Source: Celeribacter marinus
GTDB lineage: Bacteria; Pseudomonadota; Alphaproteobacteria; Rhodobacterales; Rhodobacteraceae
Length of the DNA: 64,000 bases
NCBI RefSeq assembly: GCF_001308265.1
Contig: NZ_CP012023.1
Location: 944,932-1,008,931 of the forward strand
Direction: 5' to 3'
Part shown: positions 36,896 through 45,712 of the stretch, piece by piece
How the letters are laid out: the number at the start of each line of letters is the position of its first letter
Position numbering within the stretch: the first letter of the stretch is position 1
Translations under genes and position numbers: made by a program
The notes under the pieces: model-generated
The model's database searches: none
What the model saw: only the letters and a program-made list of their open reading frames with translations
Told to the model about the DNA's origin: nothing

Positions 36896-37867
36896 ATGAC
36901 AATTGCCACACAATCCTTGCGCGTGCTGACGTTCGACACACCCCCTGCGGTGATGTCATATGACCTTCCCGCCCCCGCGCCGTCACAAATCCGCATTCGG
37001 GTCCACGCTTGTGGCCTTAACTTTGCAGACTTGCTCATGTGCAAAGGTACCTATCAAGACACACCAACGCCGCCCTTTACGCTCGGATTGGAAATGGCGG
37101 GCGTGATCGATGCCGTTGGGACCGATGTCATTGGGTTTCGCGTTGGCGACCGCATCGCGGCTTTCGCGGGCCAAGGCGGACTTGCGACCTACGCCAACAT
37201 CGAGGCGGCGCGCTGTATCCCCCTTCCCGATTCCATCACGTTCGACGATGCCGCCGCGCTGCAAATCGCATACGGTACATCGCACATGGCCCTGACGTAC
37301 AAGGCGCAACTAAAAAAGGGAGAGCGCCTTGTAGTTACCGGGGCTGCGGGCGGCGTGGGCCTTACAGCGGTCGAGGTTGGCAAGCTGTTGGGCGCTGAAG
37401 TGATCGCCATTGCGCGCGGCGCGGACAAACTGGCCATAGCAAAAGACAAAGGCGCGGATCACCTGATCGACGCTGATTCCCCCGACATTCGCGCGCAAAT
37501 CAAAGCATTGGGTGGCGCGGATGTCGTGTATGATGCTGTGGGCGGCGATCTGTTCGAAGCGTGTTTTCGCGCTACGAATCCCGATGGGCGCATTCTACTG
37601 ATCGGGTTTGCGGGCGGCGACCTGCCGACACTCAAGCCCAACCACATGCTCGTCAAAAACATTTCGGTGATCGGCTTTTATTGGGGGGCCTACTTCGGGT
37701 TCAATCCTGCGCCGCTCAAAGCGTCATTGGCACAGCTCTTTGACTGGGCCGCACGGGGCGAAATCGCGCCGCATATCTCCCACCGATTGCCGTTGGACCA
37801 GGCCACGCATGGCCTCGCGCTGCTCAAAGAGCGCAAGGCCACCGGCAAGGTGATTATCGCGCCATAA
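36896..37867 (+). CDS. NADPH:quinone oxidoreductase family protein (MDR)
   Basis: 323-residue medium-chain dehydrogenase/reductase without a zinc site. GroES-like N-domain (NFADLLMCKGTYQ; LGLEMAGVIDAVG), Rossmann domain with VTGAAGGVGLTAVEVGKLLGAEVIA and a quinone-reductase-type C-terminus (RGEIAPHISHRLPLDQATHGLALL). Probably reduces quinones or enoyl substrates with NADPH. It lies beyond the repeat-containing AT-rich region and converges with the LysR gene. Confidence 0.88.
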   Translation: MTIATQSLRVLTFDTPPAVMSYDLPAPAPSQIRIRVHACGLNFADLLMCKGTYQDTPTPPFTLGLEMAGVIDAVGTDVIGFRVGDRIAAFAGQGGLATYANIEAARCIPLPDSITFDDAAALQIAYGTSHMALTYKAQLKKGERLVVTGAAGGVGLTAVEVGKLLGAEVIAIARGADKLAIAKDKGADHLIDADSPDIRAQIKALGGADVVYDAVGGDLFEACFRATNPDGRILLIGFAGGDLPTLKPNHMLVKNISVIGFYWGAYFGFNPAPLKASLAQLFDWAARGEIAPHISHRLPLDQATHGLALLKERKATGKVIIAP

Positions 37868-37888
37868 AGAGGGCGCAACAGGCCGGCC

Positions 37889-38767
37889 TCACTGAGCGGC
37901 GAGACGCATCGCACTTCGTTGTGCATAGGCCTGACGGATCAAATCACGCAATCGGTCTGCGGCCTCGCCTTTCATTAAATCAGAGGCGTAGAACGTCACC
38001 TTTTTAGACGGGAGATCGGGAAGCGCCCCGCCATGCCGCACAGGCTCACACAAGGGCGGTGTCGCCCCCTCCAACATCGCATGAACACCAAGGTCGGCAG
38101 AGACGGAGGCCTCGATCGTGCGCGACTGCGCGCTTTCAATCGCCATTTCCCACGAGATTCCCGCGCCATCCAACGCCTCTTGGACACTTTTGCGGAACAC
38201 GCAACGATGCTCAAACGCAAGGCGCAACGGGCGCTGACGCCATGCAATCCCATCAACGGCACCGACCCAGACGAGCGGCAATTCAATCAAAACTTCTCCG
38301 CCCGCATCAGCGGCGTCCTCTGTACCCAAAAACATGTCGCATTCACCGCGCGCGAAATCTTCTTTGAGCTGCTTGGTGAATGACGAAATCAGGGTGACCC
38401 GCATCCGTGGAAAGGCGGCGTGAAACTGTTGCAAGACCTGTGGGATCGATGGATACACAATATCATGCGGCACGCCGAGGACGATTTCGCCCTCAAATTC
38501 CTGAGCGGTCAAACGCGCGTATGCCTCATCATTCAGATCCAACATACGGCGTGCATAAGATAGCATCTGCTCGCCCTGTGCGGTGAGCGAAATTGTACGC
38601 GATGAGCGATCAAGCAATTTACAATCAAGGCTCTCTTCGAGGCGCTTGAGCTGCATCGACACGGCGGACTGTGTGAGGTTGAGATACCCCGCCGCGCGCG
38701 TCACGCCACCACTGTCCGCAACTGCCACAAAAGAGCGCAACGCCGTCATATCCAGATTTCGAGCCAT
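37889..38767 (-). CDS. LysR family transcriptional regulator
   Basis: 292-residue LysR regulator: winged HTH (~5-65; ALRSFVAVADSGGVTRAAGYLNLTQSAVSMQLKRLEESL) and a periplasmic-binding-type effector domain (~92-285). It is divergent from the DUF1127 gene, so the 124 bases between them may hold a shared control region. Its target and ligand are not evident. Confidence 0.88.
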   Translation of the reverse strand: MARNLDMTALRSFVAVADSGGVTRAAGYLNLTQSAVSMQLKRLEESLDCKLLDRSSRTISLTAQGEQMLSYARRMLDLNDEAYARLTAQEFEGEIVLGVPHDIVYPSIPQVLQQFHAAFPRMRVTLISSFTKQLKEDFARGECDMFLGTEDAADAGGEVLIELPLVWVGAVDGIAWRQRPLRLAFEHRCVFRKSVQEALDGAGISWEMAIESAQSRTIEASVSADLGVHAMLEGATPPLCEPVRHGGALPDLPSKKVTFYASDLMKGEAADRLRDLIRQAYAQRSAMRLAAQ

Positions 38768-38891
38768 TCATCAATCTCCGTGATGTGTGTCAGTGCAATC
38801 ATTCGTTTTGAGAATTTAGCGCAATGCAGCATAAACATCAAAGGAAATGATTCTTCTGACGTAATTCATCACAAATAAGAAAGGATGAGCC

Positions 38892-39104
38892 ATGCACGCC
38901 CTGACCATCTCCCACATTCGCGGTAGACAACGCACGCCATCCCTATTGTCACGCCTGCGGACCGCCCGCACCGTGGCCCGTCAACGCAAATCGCTCGCGG
39001 CACTTGATGACCGCATGTTGCAAGATATTGGCCGCACGCGCGCTGAAGCCACCACTGAGGCCGCGCGCCCCGCGTGGGATGTCCCCGCACATTGGACCTC
39101 CTGA
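38892..39104 (+). CDS. DUF1127 (YjiS-like) small protein
   Basis: 70-residue basic protein with the DUF1127 arrangement: SLLSRLRTARTVARQRKSLAALDDRMLQDIGRTRAEATTEAARPAWD. RNA-binding DUF1127 proteins (e.g. CcaF1) act in small-RNA maturation in Rhodobacter. RBS AAGAAAGGATGAG precedes ATG 38892. It is divergent from a LysR regulator and followed by two hairpins that may define a small RNA. Confidence 0.86.
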   Translation: MHALTISHIRGRQRTPSLLSRLRTARTVARQRKSLAALDDRMLQDIGRTRAEATTEAARPAWDVPAHWTS

Positions 39105-39137
39105 GCAAACGAAGGGCTACACTACCACACTCTCTGT

Positions 39138-39194
39138 CAGGTCCCCCCGACCTGCTCCTGACCGCGGTGCGCCCTCATGCATCGCGGTCTTTTT
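39138..39194 (+). ncRNA. Candidate small RNA downstream of DUF1127 gene
   Basis: Two successive hairpins: a 6-base stem CAGGTC/GACCTG with a C-only loop (39138-39154), then a 7-base stem GACCGCG/CGCGGTC with T-run (39160-39194), which acts as a terminator. The layout echoes Rhodobacter CcsR-type RNAs found after DUF1127 genes, but the loop is CCCCC, not CUCCUCCC, so assignment is tentative. Confidence 0.35.
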
Positions 39195-39356
39195 GCATGA
39201 CCAAAAGCGATCCCCGCAGTTACGTGACAAGCAACACTCTGTTTCGTGCGTAATTCGACCCACTTTGTCTTGAATTCTCTCCCCGTCATGCCAATATCAA
39301 ACCAGAACCGACCAAACTGAGGTCGGCAAACCAGTTTGCCTTAGGGAGAACAGTCA

Positions 39357-40133
39357 ATGGCTGACTATCGCACCGTCCATCAGAACACCCAAACAGCGGG
39401 GGTCTCTGCGCAGATCGATGCAGGGCTTCGCGCCCATATGAATAAAGTTTACGGCACAATGTCCGTGGGCCTTTTGATCACAGCACTTGCCGCATGGGCG
39501 CTGTCGAACCTCGCCGTGTCCGCGACACCGACCGAATATATGATGGGTGAAGGAAAATACCTCACCAGTCTTGGTGTTGCGATCTACGCCTCGCCGCTCA
39601 AATGGGTCGTGATGTTCGCGCCGCTCGCCATGGTCTTTGCCTTTGGTGCTGCCGTGAACCGCCTCTCCGCGTCCGGCGCGCAGACGTTCTTTTACGCTTA
39701 TGCGGCAATCATGGGCGTCTCGCTAAGCTCCATCTTCCTTGTCTTTACGGGCATGTCCATCACGCAGACATTCCTCGTGACAGCCATCTCGTTCGCGGGC
39801 CTGTCGCTCTACGGCTACACCACGAAGAAAGACCTGTCGGCCATGGGCGCGTTCCTGATGATGGGTTTGATCGGCTTGATCGTCGCATCCGTTGTGAACA
39901 TCTTTCTCGGCTCATCGGCGCTGCACTTTGCGATCTCCGTCATTGGCGTGTTGATCTTTGCGGGCCTCACCGCTTGGGACACGCAAAAGATCAAAACCGA
40001 CTACATTGCGCACGCACATGCGATGGATTCGGAGTGGCTCGCGAAATCCGCCATCATGGGCGCATTGAACCTGTACCTCGACTTCATCAACCTGTTCATG
40101 TTCCTGCTCAGCTTCTTGGGCAATCGCGAATAA
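39357..40133 (+). CDS. Bax inhibitor-1 / YccA family membrane protein
   Basis: 258-residue seven-TM protein of the BI-1/TMBIM family (related to E. coli YccA/YbhL). Motifs include MSVGLLITALAAWALSNL, AGLTAWDTQKIKTDYIAHAH and MGALNLYLDFINLFMFLLSFLG. YccA restrains FtsH; other members leak Ca2+. AGGGAGAAC lies before the ATG at 39357. Monocistronic, with a terminator after it. Confidence 0.95.
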   Translation: MADYRTVHQNTQTAGVSAQIDAGLRAHMNKVYGTMSVGLLITALAAWALSNLAVSATPTEYMMGEGKYLTSLGVAIYASPLKWVVMFAPLAMVFAFGAAVNRLSASGAQTFFYAYAAIMGVSLSSIFLVFTGMSITQTFLVTAISFAGLSLYGYTTKKDLSAMGAFLMMGLIGLIVASVVNIFLGSSALHFAISVIGVLIFAGLTAWDTQKIKTDYIAHAHAMDSEWLAKSAIMGALNLYLDFINLFMFLLSFLGNRE

Positions 40134-40155
40134 ACAAGCGAAAACACCTCATTGA

Positions 40156-40185
40156 AAAGGCCGCCCCACTGGGCGGCCTTTTTTT
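40156..40185 (+). terminator. Terminator after the BI-1 gene
   Basis: 11-base perfect stem (40156-40166 with 40171-40181; AAAGGCCGCCC) with a T-run of seven. Confidence 0.92.
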
Positions 40186-40209
40186 ATGGCACCGAGGGCA
40201 TAGAGACGG

Positions 40210-40815
40210 TTACAAATCATAGACCAACTGCACAGCCGGAAAACCCAGACCCGGACCGAGCGTCAAGGCAACATCGCCACGACACTCAAACCCCATGGCC
40301 TCATAAAAGCCGGCGGCTGTGATTGTCGACGTGCAGATCAAACGCCGCACGCCCTGAGCACGCGCAGACGCAAAGATATGGTCAAGCAGCACGCGACCGA
40401 TGCCCCGGCGCATGTAGTCAAGGCTCACCACAACGTGGCGTAGGTGCGCCGTGTCTCGCGGGGCGACCCCGCCCACCGGACCATGCCAACTCCACCCTCC
40501 ACTGGCCACCAGATGGCTCTCACCGCTATCGCCGACAAAGTACGTGCCAGACCTGATGAGGCTTTCCTTTGGCTGCGTAATAATAGGCAGTGCCGCCGCC
40601 AACACATTGGGGTGATAGTCGGCCTTTAGACCGTCCGTATAGCAGGTGCGCAAAAGCGCGCCGATGGCGGTGGCGTCCGTCGTCTTCGCGGTGCGAATGA
40701 CAAAGGGCGGCACGGCCATCGGCGCGGCCATCGCAGACCGAGATCCTAAGCTTGATAATAATGATGATGACGGCGATGGCCCGCTATTGGGCTCAAATGG
40801 ATTACACTCACTCAT
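40210..40815 (-). CDS. GNAT family N-acetyltransferase
   Basis: 201-residue GNAT protein with a low-complexity Ser/Pro N-terminal leader (MSECNPFEPNSGPSPSSSLL). The fold starts near PFVIRTAKTTDATAIGALLRTCY, with acetyl-CoA motif DYMRRGIGRVLLDHIF and AGFYEAMGFE. Substrate unknown. I chose ATG 40815 with AGAGGACAG upstream; the longer frame runs into the rpmG terminator region. Confidence 0.84.
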   Translation of the reverse strand: MSECNPFEPNSGPSPSSSLLSSLGSRSAMAAPMAVPPFVIRTAKTTDATAIGALLRTCYTDGLKADYHPNVLAAALPIITQPKESLIRSGTYFVGDSGESHLVASGGWSWHGPVGGVAPRDTAHLRHVVVSLDYMRRGIGRVLLDHIFASARAQGVRRLICTSTITAAGFYEAMGFECRGDVALTLGPGLGFPAVQLVYDL

Positions 40816-40878
40816 TGGTCTGTCCTCTCTGGTTGATGCTTGAGAGGCAGGCGGCGCGGGGTGTATCTTTACAACGAA

Positions 40879-40911
40879 AAACCGCGCGACCTGCCGGAGG
40901 TCACGCGGTTT
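40879..40911 (-). terminator. Terminator after rpmG
   Basis: A double stem: outer AAACCGCG/CGCGGTTT (40879-40886 with 40904-40911) and an inner GACCT/AGGTC pair, starting 26 bases past the rpmG stop. Followed on the - strand by a short T tract. Confidence 0.78.
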
Positions 40912-40936
40912 AGCATTTTTCGTCTGAGTAGATGGC

Positions 40937-41104
40937 TTACTTGATTTTGCCTTCTTTGTACTCAACGTGCTTGCGCGCGACCGGGTCATATTTTTTCATG
41001 ACCATCTTTTCCGTCATGGTACGGGCGTTCTTTTTGGTCACATAGAAGTGGCCCGTGTCCGCTGTCGAGTTCAGGCGGATTTTGATCGTGGTTGGCTTCG
41101 CCAT
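40937..41104 (-). CDS. rpmG: 50S ribosomal protein L33
   Basis: 55-residue ribosomal protein: [18 protein letters not shown]...[15 protein letters not shown] and [13 protein letters not shown] match L33. There are no cysteines, so this is the zinc-independent C- form. ATG at 41104; too short for a 60-residue ORF cut-off. Single gene with its own terminator. Confidence 0.96.
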   Translation of the reverse strand: MAKPTTIKIRLNSTADTGHFYVTKKNARTMTEKMVMKKYDPVARKHVEYKEGKIK

Positions 41105-41226
41105 TTTTAAAACTCCAGTTCGTCTGTGCTACGGGTGGTCGGGCCAGCCCGTGAAATCCTTGAAGCCCGCCTTTTATAGGCTTCACCCCCCGAGTCAACC
41201 GCTTTCGCCATAGGTTTTTCAAACTA

Positions 41227-41254
41227 AAACCCGCCACACTCGCGCGGCGGGTTT
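41227..41254 (-). terminator. Terminator after the DUF533 gene
   Basis: 9-base stem AAACCCGCC/GGCGGGTTT (41227-41235 with 41246-41254) with T-runs on both sides, 22 bases past the stop. Confidence 0.8.
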
Positions 41255-41276
41255 GTTTTTTCATAGGATAGCGCGT

Positions 41277-41987
41277 TTACACGACAGGTTTGCCCATCGA
41301 CACGTGGATTTCCGCGACTTTCGAACTGTCCAGATCAAGGCTTTGCGCCAATGTGGTCAAGAATGTTTTTTCCGCATCTGTATCAACAGAGATAGCCATA
41401 AGCGCCGCCGTGTAGACCTGAACCTTCGCCGCATCGCCCGCCTCATGGGCCAGCGCGACCGCATCAACCGGCGCGTCAAGCTGTGCTTGGACGAACGCGA
41501 TTTCCTCGTCGGAGGCATCTGTGAGGTGATCAAGGATTTTGGTGCGCTCTTCAGCGTCTATCTCACCATCCGCTTTTGCCGCCATGATCATCGCGCTGAT
41601 CATCAGTTTTGCATTGTCCTCGGCGGCACCCCCGACAGGTGTTCCTCCGGTAACGGATGCAAACATATCGCCCAGACCACTGGCCCCCGCAGTCGCAGCT
41701 GTCCCCATCGCGGACATCAGAGAGCCAAGCCCCGCTTCGGTCGCTTCAGACACATCGGCGGCTTGATTGCCAAATTTGCCCATCATGTCACGCACAGCGT
41801 CCGCGCCGCCCGGAACCCCGAATTTTTCCGCCATCTGGCCCATTTGATCGGCAAAGCCGCCCTCGGACCCTGATTTGCGCAGCGCATCACGCACGCCATC
41901 CATGCCGCCAAGCTGGCGTACTTTGCTCGCCCCTTTTGCCGCAGCGAAGCCTATAGCCAAGGTGGCCAATGTTTTTACAAAACTCAT
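41277..41987 (-). CDS. DUF533/TerB-like protein (YebE family)
   Basis: 236-residue protein of the YebE/DUF533 group: a short hydrophobic N-terminus (FVKTLATLAIGFAAAKGASKVRQLGG), an Ala/Gly-rich linker, and a TerB-like helical domain (~110-230; LMISAMIMAAKADGEIDAEERTKILDHL) with an acidic metal-binding pattern. E. coli YebE is stress-induced but uncharacterised. ATG at 41987 with GAGGG upstream; the longer frame runs into the rnpB gene. Confidence 0.84.
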   Translation of the reverse strand: MSFVKTLATLAIGFAAAKGASKVRQLGGMDGVRDALRKSGSEGGFADQMGQMAEKFGVPGGADAVRDMMGKFGNQAADVSEATEAGLGSLMSAMGTAATAGASGLGDMFASVTGGTPVGGAAEDNAKLMISAMIMAAKADGEIDAEERTKILDHLTDASDEEIAFVQAQLDAPVDAVALAHEAGDAAKVQVYTAALMAISVDTDAEKTFLTTLAQSLDLDSSKVAEIHVSMGKPVV

Positions 41988-42076
41988 GTTTAATCCCTCA
42001 CTAAACTCAATATCCGCGCTTACTTTGCGACGAAAAGAAACGCCGAGCAAGCGTTTGAGTGTAAAGAATTTAATAC

Positions 42077-42476
42077 GCGGATGGCCTATAAGCCGGATTT
42101 TGTTCAGGGGCTTGCGCCCCGTCGATAACCATTCCTCTAGGCCTGCTGTTACCAACAGGCTCAAGCTGCCAACCCGGGTCTCAAAGGCTTGAGCGACCTC
42201 GCAGGCGGTATGCGCGAACGCACACAGTCCCTGCTAGTGGACCCCTATTTGGCATTGCTCCAGGTGGGGCTTGCCGTGCCGGTCCTGTTACCAGTCCCGC
42301 GGTGGGCTCTTACTCCACCGTTTCACCATCACCCCCGTATAGAGGGCAGTCTGTTCTCTGTGGCGCTTTCCCTAGGGTTACCCCCGCCGGGCGTTACCCG
42401 GCACCTTTGCTCAATGGAGTCCGGACTTTCCTCCCCCAAGGGTTTACCCCAAGGCGGCGATTATCCAGCCATCCGC
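42077..42476 (-). ncRNA. rnpB: RNase P RNA (type A)
   Basis: 400-base ribozyme component of RNase P. The transcript ends are complementary (GCGGATGG at the 5' end and CCATCCGC at the 3' end, the P1 stem). The conserved GGAGGAAAGTCCGGA block, the GGGAAAGCGCCACAGAGAACAG (CR-II/III) block and the 3' CR-V/P4 partner ACAAAATCCGGCTTATAGG are all present. Its 5' end is only 11 bases from the AmpD-like stop, so its promoter must lie inside that gene or it is processed from its mRNA. Confidence 0.96.
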
Positions 42477-42487
42477 GTTGTAGCGAT

Positions 42488-43186
42488 TTAGGTGTTCACA
42501 TCCCTGCGGTCAACGGGGAAACGTGCTGCGAGGTTTTGCGCCATGGCAACATCATAGCCATCAAGAGGTCCGTCATCACACCCCCGAAAGCGATCTCGGA
42601 ACGCTTTGAGACGCGCATCAGGCGTCTGACAAGGCGCATAGCCAAAGGCATCAAGAGCAGCATCAAAAGACGCCTGACAGACCGCACTGACACGTTGCAC
42701 CTCCGGCCAAACAGATAATCCCTGACGCGCGAGACGCCGCCAATCGAATCGCGCGCCGGGGTCGATTTTTCGGCTCGGCGCCATATCGGAATGTCCAATC
42801 ACGCGCTCAGGCGCAATTGCATGACGCGCGAGGATATCGGCCAGCAACGCCTCAAGCGCGTTCATTTGGGCCGCCGCAAACGGAGTCGTTCCAGTGTTGG
42901 ACAACTCGATTCCAATGGAGTGTGAATTGACATCCGTCACATCGCCCCACTGTCCCGCACCCGCGTGCCAAGCGCGATCATTCTCATCCACGAGGCGGTA
43001 TATGCTGCCCGTCTCATCAATGAGATAATGAGCAGACACCTCGAACTCGGGCGCACACAACCGCGCACAGGCCTCATGTGCCAAGGCCATTGCAGTATAG
43101 TGTAGCACAACCATGTCAGGACGCACGCCTCCGCGCCGCGCCCCAAAATTTGGAGACGGATGATCGTGGATCGTCAAAGACGTCAT
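42488..43186 (-). CDS. N-acetylmuramoyl-L-alanine amidase (AmpD-like, Amidase_2)
   Basis: 232-residue zinc amidase that cuts the muramyl-peptide bond. MVVLHYTAM, AHYLIDETGSIYRLV, AWHAG, NSHSIGIELSNTG and VIGHSDMAPSRKIDPG include the zinc ligands and catalytic residues of the Amidase_2 (AmpD) fold. There is no signal peptide, so a cytosolic cell-wall recycling role like AmpD is likeliest. It starts 3 bases after the Excalibur lipoprotein gene. Confidence 0.9.
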   Translation of the reverse strand: MTSLTIHDHPSPNFGARRGGVRPDMVVLHYTAMALAHEACARLCAPEFEVSAHYLIDETGSIYRLVDENDRAWHAGAGQWGDVTDVNSHSIGIELSNTGTTPFAAAQMNALEALLADILARHAIAPERVIGHSDMAPSRKIDPGARFDWRRLARQGLSVWPEVQRVSAVCQASFDAALDAFGYAPCQTPDARLKAFRDRFRGCDDGPLDGYDVAMAQNLAARFPVDRRDVNT

Positions 43187-43189
43187 GGA

Positions 43190-43870
43190 TTAGTTGTTAC
43201 GCGCCGTCGCGGCCAGCCGGAACGGTGCGGGATCCCAACGGCACGCAAACCCATCACCATCCGCATCAAGGCCCTTGCCATTGCGCTCTGGCCCACCGGC
43301 CGCGAGGAACGCTTCTTGTGCCAAGTCGGGGGATGGATATTTGGCACAATTACGAGCCTGACGCGTCACCGCACCAGGGATCAGACGTTTGTAGATCGCC
43401 TGCCCAACATTGTTTTGGGACGACAACGCGAACGCGACCAATGTGGTGGTTGCCCCACTTGGCCGCGCGGGAACTGCCGTGGGCTCGACAACTTGATACT
43501 GAGAGCGATTTGCCGCCACACGCGCCGCGTCTTGCTCGATTGAGCGTTCATCAGAAACAGCGTCGAAATCGTTCTCCGAGGAAATCCCAACCGAGTTTTC
43601 GACCGATGGTGCAATCGCTGCTTCGGCATCTGCGATCAACTGATCGGTGGATGTCCCTGCGGATGGCGTTTGCACAGATACGGCTTGCGCATCCAAAGAT
43701 GAGGTCACAGACGCGCCTTGTCCGCCTGAGATCAGCTCCTGCTCTCTCTGCGCTTGATAGGCATTATACGAGCCGAACCCAACCCCAGCACCACTATCGG
43801 GCACAGCAGGCTGATCACACGCGGTAAGCGCAACGAAAGACACAAGCAAAAAAGAGGCGCGACCGATCAT
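43190..43870 (-). CDS. Excalibur-domain lipoprotein
   Basis: 226-residue predicted lipoprotein with lipobox VALTAC (Cys18), a Ser/Ala/Gln-rich low-complexity middle (~30-160) and a C-terminal Excalibur-like module RNCAKYPSPDLAQEAFLAAGGPERNGKGLDADGDGFACRWDP with the DxDxDGxxC calcium-binding pattern. Excalibur domains are mainly seen in extracellular proteins. It follows gatA by 34 bases. Partner unknown. Confidence 0.78.
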   Translation of the reverse strand: MIGRASFLLVSFVALTACDQPAVPDSGAGVGFGSYNAYQAQREQELISGGQGASVTSSLDAQAVSVQTPSAGTSTDQLIADAEAAIAPSVENSVGISSENDFDAVSDERSIEQDAARVAANRSQYQVVEPTAVPARPSGATTTLVAFALSSQNNVGQAIYKRLIPGAVTRQARNCAKYPSPDLAQEAFLAAGGPERNGKGLDADGDGFACRWDPAPFRLAATARNN

Positions 43871-43904
43871 CGGGCTAGCTCCACAAAATTAAAGGTTAGC
43901 CCTA

Positions 43905-45386
43905 CTACCACCATTTATTGGGCTTGGAAACAAACCCTGCAGCGTCCTCAAGAGAATGTGCGATGTTCAACAGATCGCCCTCTTCCCACGGTTTGCCGAT
44001 GAGTTGCAGACCTAGAGGCAAGCCCTCGGACGACAGACCCGCAGGCACCGAAATCCCGGGCAGACCCGCAAGATTGACGGTCACGGTGAACACATCGTTG
44101 AGGTACATCTGGATCGGATCGCTCTCGGACATCTCGCCCAGACCAAAGGCCGCGGACGGTGTGGCTGGGGTCAAAATCGCATCGACGCCCTGCGCGAACA
44201 CGTTTTCAAAGTCCTGTTTGATCAAGGTGCGCACGCGGCGCGCACGGTTATAATAGGCGTCATAAAAGCCCGCAGACAACACATAAGTGCCGACCATCAC
44301 GCGGCGCTGCACCTCGTGACCAAAGCCCTCTGCGCGGGTTTTCTCATACATATCATCGATGCCGTCACCCGCCGCCAGTTTGGCGCGGTGGCCGTAGCGA
44401 ACCCCGTCGTAACGCGCGAGGTTGGACGAGGCTTCCGCCGGCGCAATCACATAATAGGCCGGCAATGCGTATTTGGTATGCGGCAGGGAGATATCGACAA
44501 TCTCGGCCCCCGCATCACGCAGCATCGCCGCGCCATCGTCCCATAGTTTGGCAATCTCGGCAGAGATGCCATCGATACGGTATTCTTTAGGAATACCGAT
44601 CTTTTTACCTTTGATATCGCCCGTCAGCATCGCCTCAAAATTTGGCACAGCCAAATCGGCGGAGGTGCTGTCTTTCGCGTCATGGCCACACATCACTTCG
44701 AGCATCATTGCGGCGTCACGTACAGACTTGGTCATCGGGCCCGCCTGATCGAGCGAGGAGGCAAACGCCACCGTGCCCCAGCGCGAACAACGCCCGTAGG
44801 TCGGCTTAATCCCAACAATACCCGTAAAGGCGGCAGGTTGACGGATGGAGCCACCGGTGTCGGTTCCCGTTGCCGCCAAACACAGATCGGCCGCGACAGC
44901 AGACGCAGAGCCGCCTGATGAGCCACCCGGTGTCAGGGTGCGATCATCGACTTTCCACGGGTTTACGACATCGCCATAAACAGACGTTTCGTTCGACGAG
45001 CCCATCGCGAACTCGTCCATGTTCAATTTGCCGAGCATCACCGAGCCTGCATCAAACAGCTTGGCCGTGATCGTGCTTTCATACTCGGGCGTGAAGCCTT
45101 CGAGAATGCGTGAGGCCGCTTGGGTCGCAACGCCTTTGGTACAAAACAGGTCTTTGATGCCGATGGGCAAGCCACACATCGCAGGCGCATCGCCCGCCGC
45201 CAAACGCGCATCTGCCGCTTTGGCCTGTGCACGAGCAATTTCAGGCGTGTTATGGACAAAGGCGTTGAGCGCACCGGAGCCCTCAATCACCGACAGACAG
45301 GCCTCGGTCAGATCGGCGGAGGTAAATTCTTTTGCACGCAGACCATCACGGGCCGCAGACAGGGTGAGTTTGTTTAGATCGGTCAT
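43905..45386 (-). CDS. gatA: Glutamyl/aspartyl-tRNA(Gln/Asn) amidotransferase subunit A
   Basis: 493-residue amidase signature enzyme that supplies ammonia from glutamine to transamidate Glu-tRNA(Gln) (and possibly Asp-tRNA(Asn)). Catalytic triad Lys78 (PIGIKD), cis-Ser156 (GGSSGGS) and Ser180 (DTGGSIRQP) are in the same spacing as in S. aureus GatA. The ATG at 45386 gives the normal length. It is 4 bases after gatC; gatB is not in the window. Confidence 0.97.
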   Translation of the reverse strand: MTDLNKLTLSAARDGLRAKEFTSADLTEACLSVIEGSGALNAFVHNTPEIARAQAKAADARLAAGDAPAMCGLPIGIKDLFCTKGVATQAASRILEGFTPEYESTITAKLFDAGSVMLGKLNMDEFAMGSSNETSVYGDVVNPWKVDDRTLTPGGSSGGSASAVAADLCLAATGTDTGGSIRQPAAFTGIVGIKPTYGRCSRWGTVAFASSLDQAGPMTKSVRDAAMMLEVMCGHDAKDSTSADLAVPNFEAMLTGDIKGKKIGIPKEYRIDGISAEIAKLWDDGAAMLRDAGAEIVDISLPHTKYALPAYYVIAPAEASSNLARYDGVRYGHRAKLAAGDGIDDMYEKTRAEGFGHEVQRRVMVGTYVLSAGFYDAYYNRARRVRTLIKQDFENVFAQGVDAILTPATPSAAFGLGEMSESDPIQMYLNDVFTVTVNLAGLPGISVPAGLSSEGLPLGLQLIGKPWEEGDLLNIAHSLEDAAGFVSKPNKWW

Positions 45387-45390
45387 TGGC

Positions 45391-45678
45391 TCACTCCACC
45401 ACTTTAGGTACGGCAAAAAATCCCTCGCGCGCATCGGGCGCGTTGGACAGGATTTTTGCTTGTTGGTCACCATCGGTAACACCATCAACGCGGCGTTTGA
45501 GGCGCTGCGGGGTCACGGAGGTCATCGGTTCGACGCCCTCCACATCAACTTCTTGCAACTGCTCGATAAAGCCGAGCACGGCGTTGAACTCTTCGGCGAG
45601 CGCGGGAAGCGCATCTTCCTCTACGCGAATACGGGCAAGTTTAGCCACGCGGCGTGCGGTATCGATGTCGATGGACAT
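45391..45678 (-). CDS. gatC: Glutamyl/aspartyl-tRNA amidotransferase subunit C
   Basis: 95-residue GatC that belts GatA and GatB together. [40 protein letters not shown] and a C-terminal VEPMTSV...[11 protein letters not shown] are typical. Directly upstream of gatA (4 bases). Confidence 0.96.
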   Translation of the reverse strand: MSIDIDTARRVAKLARIRVEEDALPALAEEFNAVLGFIEQLQEVDVEGVEPMTSVTPQRLKRRVDGVTDGDQQAKILSNAPDAREGFFAVPKVVE

Positions 45679-45712
45679 GGGGCAGGCTCCGTCAATTTGG
45701 TTGGTTCAGGCT

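Noticed and set aside
42189..42491. 100-residue frame in the RNase P RNA region
   Set aside because: The sequence is fully accounted for by rnpB on the other strand.
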